A DNA stretch of 34,948 bases from Candidatus Binataceae bacterium. Its GTDB lineage: Bacteria; Desulfobacterota; Binatia; Binatales; Binataceae. The notes under the pieces are model-generated. The model made no database searches, was not told where the DNA came from, and worked only from the letters and a program-made list of their open reading frames with translations. Below, piece by piece: positions 31,498 through 34,948 of the stretch. Within the stretch, counting starts at the first letter, position 1. Each line of letters opens with the position of its first letter. The stretch lies in NCBI GenBank assembly GCA_036495685.1, contig DASXMJ010000155.1, positions 1 through 34,948 of the forward strand, in the 5' to 3' direction. A program made the translations under genes and the position numbers.

Positions 31498-32634
31498 CTA
31501 CCGATTTGTGACCGTTTTCTGCACCGATTTCGTGTTGGCCGGCTCGGTCTTTCGATGTTCCGCGAGTGTCTTGGCGGCTTCAATCAAGCGCTCGTCGTAG
31601 CTTTGGATGTACCTCTGAAACATGATGTCGGTCTTGTGTCCAAGCAGTGTCATTGCGACGGTTCTGGAGATCCCAGGCGTCGAATCGAGGCGTGTCGCAG
31701 CCGTACGACGAAAGTCGTGCATCAGTTTCCCGGGATAACCAGCCTCGTTAGCCGCTGCCCGCCACGCATCGTAAAGTGTACCGTAAGGGATCCGATCTCC
31801 CTCTCGATGAAACAACCACGGAATTGCGCGCCTTAGTTTGCCTTCGTCCTTACGAATTCGAGCAAGTTGGGCACTCACGAGCTCGCCAAGTTCTCCAATC
31901 AGGGGCCACTTGTATTCAGTGCGGTTTTTGGACGATTGATAATCAAGGATAAGGAATCCCTTCTCAAGGTCGACGTCAGTCACGCGGCGGGTTAGGACAG
32001 AACGCACCCTCCACCCCGTGATCTTTATGGCCTTGACCGCCGCGATCGCCCATGGTTGGAGCTCACCGATAATCTCTGCGAACTGCTTCTCCGAAACAAT
32101 TCCCTGGCGTGGTGGCGGCTCCTCGAGTTTTTTGATGCGCGGCACCATTCCATGCGATATCAAGCGATGCTCATCGTCCGCAGACAGCCGGAACATCTGA
32201 CCAAGAATTTGCATTTCTCGGTTCACGCTTGCGTTTGACGCTCCCTCACGTTTCCGCTGCGTCACGTATCGACCAATCGCGCCGCTTTGCGTAATTTCAA
32301 TTGCGCGCAGACCGCCGAAAAATTTATCAAGGTGCTTCGCTCTGGTGTCGAGGAACGTCTGAAGGGATGCACCGCGACCGTGCACGGCACAGTGGTCCAA
32401 GTACACTTGGCGCATCTGCTCATACGTTACCCTTTGGTCGCGAGTTAATCCCGATGCTCTGGCCAGAGCAAGGAATTCATCGCGCAACCGTTTAGCTTCT
32501 TTTAATGAACTTGTCTTGGTGGATTTCCAGAGTTTCCGACCGCTCTGATGCCAGACTATGTAGAGATTGGGACTATCGGCCCGGCGATAGAGATTTTCCG
32601 CAACTTTCACGCTGCCTTTTTGCTGTCGAGCCAC
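31498..32634 (-). CDS. Tyrosine recombinase/phage-type integrase
   Basis: A 378-residue integrase. The N-terminal half has an AP2-like/SAM-like DNA-binding region. The catalytic domain shows Arg209 in TGWRVRS, H306-x2-R309 in MHDFRRTAA, His333 in LLGHKTDI and the nucleophile Tyr342 in FQRYIQ. It catalyses strand exchange at an att site. Its end lies 60 bases from the 5' end of the selC gene, a site that is a classic integration target. An HTH excisionase-like gene overlaps its start by 28 bases, so expression of both is likely linked. The Glu usually after the first Arg motif is a Ser, as in some divergent integrases. Confidence 0.93.
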   Translation of the reverse strand: MARQQKGSVKVAENLYRRADSPNLYIVWHQSGRKLWKSTKTSSLKEAKRLRDEFLALARASGLTRDQRVTYEQMRQVYLDHCAVHGRGASLQTFLDTRAKHLDKFFGGLRAIEITQSGAIGRYVTQRKREGASNASVNREMQILGQMFRLSADDEHRLISHGMVPRIKKLEEPPPRQGIVSEKQFAEIIGELQPWAIAAVKAIKITGWRVRSVLTRRVTDVDLEKGFLILDYQSSKNRTEYKWPLIGELGELVSAQLARIRKDEGKLRRAIPWLFHREGDRIPYGTLYDAWRAAANEAGYPGKLMHDFRRTAATRLDSTPGISRTVAMTLLGHKTDIMFQRYIQSYDERLIEAAKTLAEHRKTEPANTKSVQKTVTNR

Positions 32635-32912
32635 TGCCTAAAACCCTTGCGATTAACCATCACCGATCGGCCGATCTTTCGGCAGAAGGAAAGCTCCTTC
32701 CAGTGGTCGTAAAAGAAAAAACGGCTCATGCCTAAAGTGCGCGCGGCTTCTGCCACTCCAATCCACTCCTGATCTTGAGTCGGTCTGAGCTCTTTGGCCT
32801 TAGCAACAAGCAAGGGTAATACTGCGGTTGCCGCGACAAGAGTTTCCTCCGCCTCCTCGGACGTCATCGCTGCAATTTCGTCGGCGCTTGGCAATTTACT
32901 GGGTGCGACCAC
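32607..32912 (-). CDS. Small HTH (excisionase/AlpA-like) DNA-binding protein
   Basis: A 101-residue protein. Residues ~50-95 read as a winged helix-turn-helix of the MerR/excisionase type: WIGVAEAARTLGMSRFFFYDHWKEL, then VMVNRKGFRQWLDSKK. Such proteins direct excision by phage-type integrases. The N-terminal 45 residues are acidic and unassigned. The stop lies 28 bases inside the integrase gene, giving a translationally coupled pair. Confidence 0.8.
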   Translation of the reverse strand: MVAPSKLPSADEIAAMTSEEAEETLVAATAVLPLLVAKAKELRPTQDQEWIGVAEAARTLGMSRFFFYDHWKELSFCRKIGRSVMVNRKGFRQWLDSKKAA

Positions 32913-33019
32913 CGAACTTCTCCGGTAAAAGACAGCATGTTCCCGAGTTAGAACGGCATATGAGCAATCGGTTACCCTCTTTCGATGAAACAGGGGGCAG
33001 GCGTGGGCCCGCCCGCCTT

Positions 33020-33454
33020 TTAGCTAGAAAACAGTTCCGATTCGGCCAAATCAGATTCAGCGACCTCGGTTCCCCTACCGCTATCCGGCGGCGAACCTAG
33101 GAACTGCACACGCGTGGCGACTACCTCAGTTCGTCGGCCGCTCTGCCCATTACTTTCCCACTCGCGGGTCTGTAGCCGACCCTCGACGAAGACTTGCCGG
33201 CCCTTTTTCAGGTACTCATTGCAGGTAAGCGCGACTTTTCCCATGACCACGATCCGATGCCATTCGGTTCGCTCCTGGCGTTTACCCTCCTTGTCAACGT
33301 AGACCTCGTCAGTGGCCACAGTGAAGTTCGCGACCGGTAAGCCTGCTGGCGTGTAGCGGATTTCCGGATCTTGCCCGAGATGCCCAATTAGTCGGATAGC
33401 AGGAGGGCCTTGCGGCCTATGCCCGCTGATGGAAGTGCGCGGCGAAGGAACCAT
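33020..33454 (-). CDS. ssb: Single-stranded DNA-binding protein, 5' end rearranged
   Basis: An OB-fold SSB is clear from residue ~19 on: AIRLIGHLGQDPEIRYTPAGLPVANFTVAT, the WHRIVVMGK strand and KKGRQVFVEGRLQTREW. The normal start (Met, Asn, hydrophobic strand) is missing; the first ~18 residues (MVPSPRTSISGHRPQGPP) have no SSB homology, and the first few codons are antisense to a short-chain dehydrogenase remnant starting about 33441. The C-terminus ends AESELFSS rather than the acidic DDxIPF tip used to recruit partners. It is probably cargo of the integrated element, and may be a pseudogene or element-specific SSB. Confidence 0.78.
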   Translation of the reverse strand: MVPSPRTSISGHRPQGPPAIRLIGHLGQDPEIRYTPAGLPVANFTVATDEVYVDKEGKRQERTEWHRIVVMGKVALTCNEYLKKGRQVFVEGRLQTREWESNGQSGRRTEVVATRVQFLGSPPDSGRGTEVAESDLAESELFSS

Positions 33455-33815
33455 CCTCGTGCTTTCCGCAACCGCGGCGATGCGTGGGAACGGTGGTCAA
33501 CATTCGCATGCGGCCGCCATGGGAGGACGACGCATGCTCTGCCAGACCCTCAACGCGGAATTCGCACCGAAAGGAATTCACGTCGCGCATATCGTGATCG
33601 ACGGGACCGTCGGACGGCGGGACACTTTGGGCAAAAATGCTCGCGCCGGAAAAGTTCCAACAGCTCAGAGAAACCCGCGGCAACGAACATGACGGACTGA
33701 TGCTGCCCGTGCAGATCGCAGAGACCTACCTACACGTTGCGCAACAACACCGATCACCTGGACCTTCGAGATCGACCTGCGGGCGTTCTCCGATCGTCCA
33801 CGGTGGAATCACTGA
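33441..33815 (+). pseudogene. Short-chain dehydrogenase remnant (3' part, two frameshifts)
   Basis: Three pieces together read as the C-terminal half of an SDR. Frame A from 33441: GEGTILVLSATAAMRG then NAEFAPKGIHVAHIVIDGTVG. Frame B after about 33640: APEKFQQLRE and LPVQIAETYLHVAQQHRS. Back to frame A from 33759: WTFEIDLRAFSDRPRW and a TGA at 33813. The same blocks occur in the neighbour at 33870-34635 (e.g. IAETYLQLHRQHRSTW). The N-terminal cofactor half is absent, cut off where the ssb frame begins. Confidence 0.78.
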
Positions 33816-33869
33816 GCGACTCTAGATCCCTCCTCACTCATCTCCTTTACACGAAAGGGGGCACGGAAC

Positions 33870-34635
33870 ATGACTCAATCTAATGAACGCGGGACTCAAG
33901 ACGTTGCACCGTTTGTCGGCGGCCCGGTATCAGCTCGAGTTGCGCCAGACTAGTCGCGAAAAACATATGCGCGTGGGCGTCGCAGCCAGGAACCCGGACA
34001 AACCGGTCCTGCAGAATCTCGAGAAGACGCACGGCGTGCGCCGCAACGCGTGCGATGCCAGCGAACCTGCCGCCGTGGAGCTGCTCTTCCAGAAGGTTGT
34101 TCGAGACCTTGGGGCTCCCATACTGGTTGTCAACAGCATTGACGGCCGGGTTGAGGGCATTTTGCGGAAAGGGATTATCGAAGCCGACCCGGGCCTGGCG
34201 CTCGAGACACTCAAGAACTCAGCATTCAGCGCCTTTCTGGTAGGTCAGCAGGCAACTCGACTCATGCGCGAAAACCAGCCCAACGCCAACGGCACGAAAG
34301 GAACGATCATCTTCACCAACGCCAGCGCGGCCCTTAAAGGTTTCCCCTTGAGCGGCGCCTTTGCGATGGAATGCCAGGCCAAGGCTGGACTCGCGCAAAG
34401 TATGGCACGGGAACTGATGCCGCAGGGTATCCATGTAGCCAATGTACCGATCGACGCCGCGATCGGCTGGACCCAGGAAGACCGTACCCGCGCCCACCGC
34501 CTGGCAGGCACCAGCGTAGACGACAACATGGCCGACCCGGACTACATCGCGGAAACCTATCTGCAGCTCCATCGTCAGCACCGGTCAACTTGGGCGTTCG
34601 AGGTGGTGCTACGGCCGTGGGTCGAGAAGTGGTAA
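33870..34635 (+). pseudogene. Second short-chain dehydrogenase, N-terminal frameshift
   Basis: From about 33960 the frame reads a full SDR C-terminal two-thirds: MRVGVAARNPDK, ACDASEPAAVELLFQKVVRD, LVGQQATRLM, GTIIFTNASAALKG, LAQSMARELMPQGIHVA, ending LRPWVEKW. The natural start seems to be ATG 33870 (SD AGGGGG before it), which reads MTQSNERGTQDVAPFVGGPVSA and stops at a TAG about 33950 in another frame. The glycine-rich Rossmann motif is therefore scrambled, and no YxxxK can be placed with confidence. The open frame from 33883 is not evidence of function. It is a tandem paralogue of the preceding fragment. Confidence 0.65.
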
Positions 34636-34948
34636 CTGGCTGTCCTGGCAAGCAGACCTAATTCGACGGAATTAGACGAAGAGGTCAGGCGTACTCGCAG
34701 GGCCTGTAGTGAGATGCTCACGCTGCAGTCTCCTGTTCCGGTCCGTGGTGCCGTTTGCAGTCGGAGTGGGATGATCGTCTGGGCAGCTGGGGCAGTTTCG
34801 CTAACATATCCTCAATGAGACGCGGACGTGAGACACAAATTCCGCCTCGTAGGGGCAGGAAGTCTCTACCTGAGACGATGCGGCTACCAGGTCTAGACGC
34901 TAACGAGACGCCGCCCCCTGCCCTGACCGGCTCGACCGCTCGGCCTTA
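34636..34948. other. 3' terminal intergenic stretch with one hairpin
   Basis: No gene is supported. CTAATTC (34658-34664) and GAATTAG (34669-34675) form a 7-bp stem with a GACG loop 23 bases after the SDR stop; without a T-run it is a weak terminator candidate. The remainder shows nothing I can identify. Confidence 0.35.

Noticed and set aside
31411-31836. 141-residue plus-strand open frame across selC and the integrase end
   Set aside because: It runs antisense through the tRNA and the integrase gene and has no independent support.
33417-33683. 88-residue minus-strand frame upstream of ssb
   Set aside because: Antisense to recognisable SDR sequence; no SD or homology.

Overview
The window comes from a GC-rich, free-living, probably soil-dwelling bacterium with broad aromatic and fatty-acid catabolism. 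The mix is crotonase, thiolase, CaiB/BaiF CoA-transferase, luciferase-like oxidoreductase, long amidohydrolase-2 protein, F420-type (DDN) nitroreductase, Rieske oxygenase and a selenocysteine tRNA. This would fit an uncultured lineage such as Binatota or a related deep-branching proteobacterial group, but that placement is inference from gene content only. I found no rRNA and no CRISPR array.

Layout. 2-649: 3' part of a crotonase-fold enzyme. 1012-1602: Tat-exported YcbK/DUF882 peptidase-like protein. 1683-3503 (minus): SAM methyltransferase and HSL-type esterase. 3700-7371 (minus): compact run CaiB/BaiF CoA-transferase > thiolase > TlpA-like thioredoxin > BolA > CGFS glutaredoxin. 7603-8769 (minus): unknown protein. 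9064-10452 (plus): HpaB-family flavin monooxygenase. 10955-18611 (plus): tight seven-gene aromatic operon ending at a strong bidirectional hairpin terminator (18672-18697). 18728-20617 (minus): MsbA-like ABC exporter. 20917-24101 (plus): MFS transporter translationally coupled (ATGA) to a secreted kelch propeller protein with a Thr-rich tail. 24144-27531 (minus): glycosyltransferase 4 and amylo-1,6-glucosidase. 27834-28904: Rieske oxygenase. 28920-30335 (minus): small unknown protein, DDN nitroreductase, CPBP membrane protease. 30346-34635: a mobile or decaying zone with a degenerate tRNA-Sec copy, an envelope-like ORF, an intact selC, tyrosine integrase, excisionase-like HTH protein, 5'-rearranged ssb, and two broken short-chain dehydrogenases.

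The central system is the operon at 10955-18611. It encodes a two-subunit hydroquinone 1,2-dioxygenase (PnpC/PnpD type, with the N-x3-E...H iron-ligand spacing), an aldehyde dehydrogenase suited to 4-hydroxymuconic semialdehyde, maleylacetate reductase, and a second, intradiol dioxygenase of hydroxyquinol type. Two ring-cleavage routes (hydroquinone and hydroxyquinol) therefore converge on maleylacetate and 3-oxoadipate through one reductase. The HpaB-like and LLM flavoproteins and the amidohydrolase-2 protein (a decarboxylase candidate) probably feed the two rings. The initial substrate is unknown.

The second point of interest is the selC locus. An intact tRNA-Sec (UCA) sits next to an integrase, and 1 kb away is a second tRNA-Sec copy with a 9-nt anticodon loop and no matching 5' acceptor strand. 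This looks like the scar of site-specific integration at selC.
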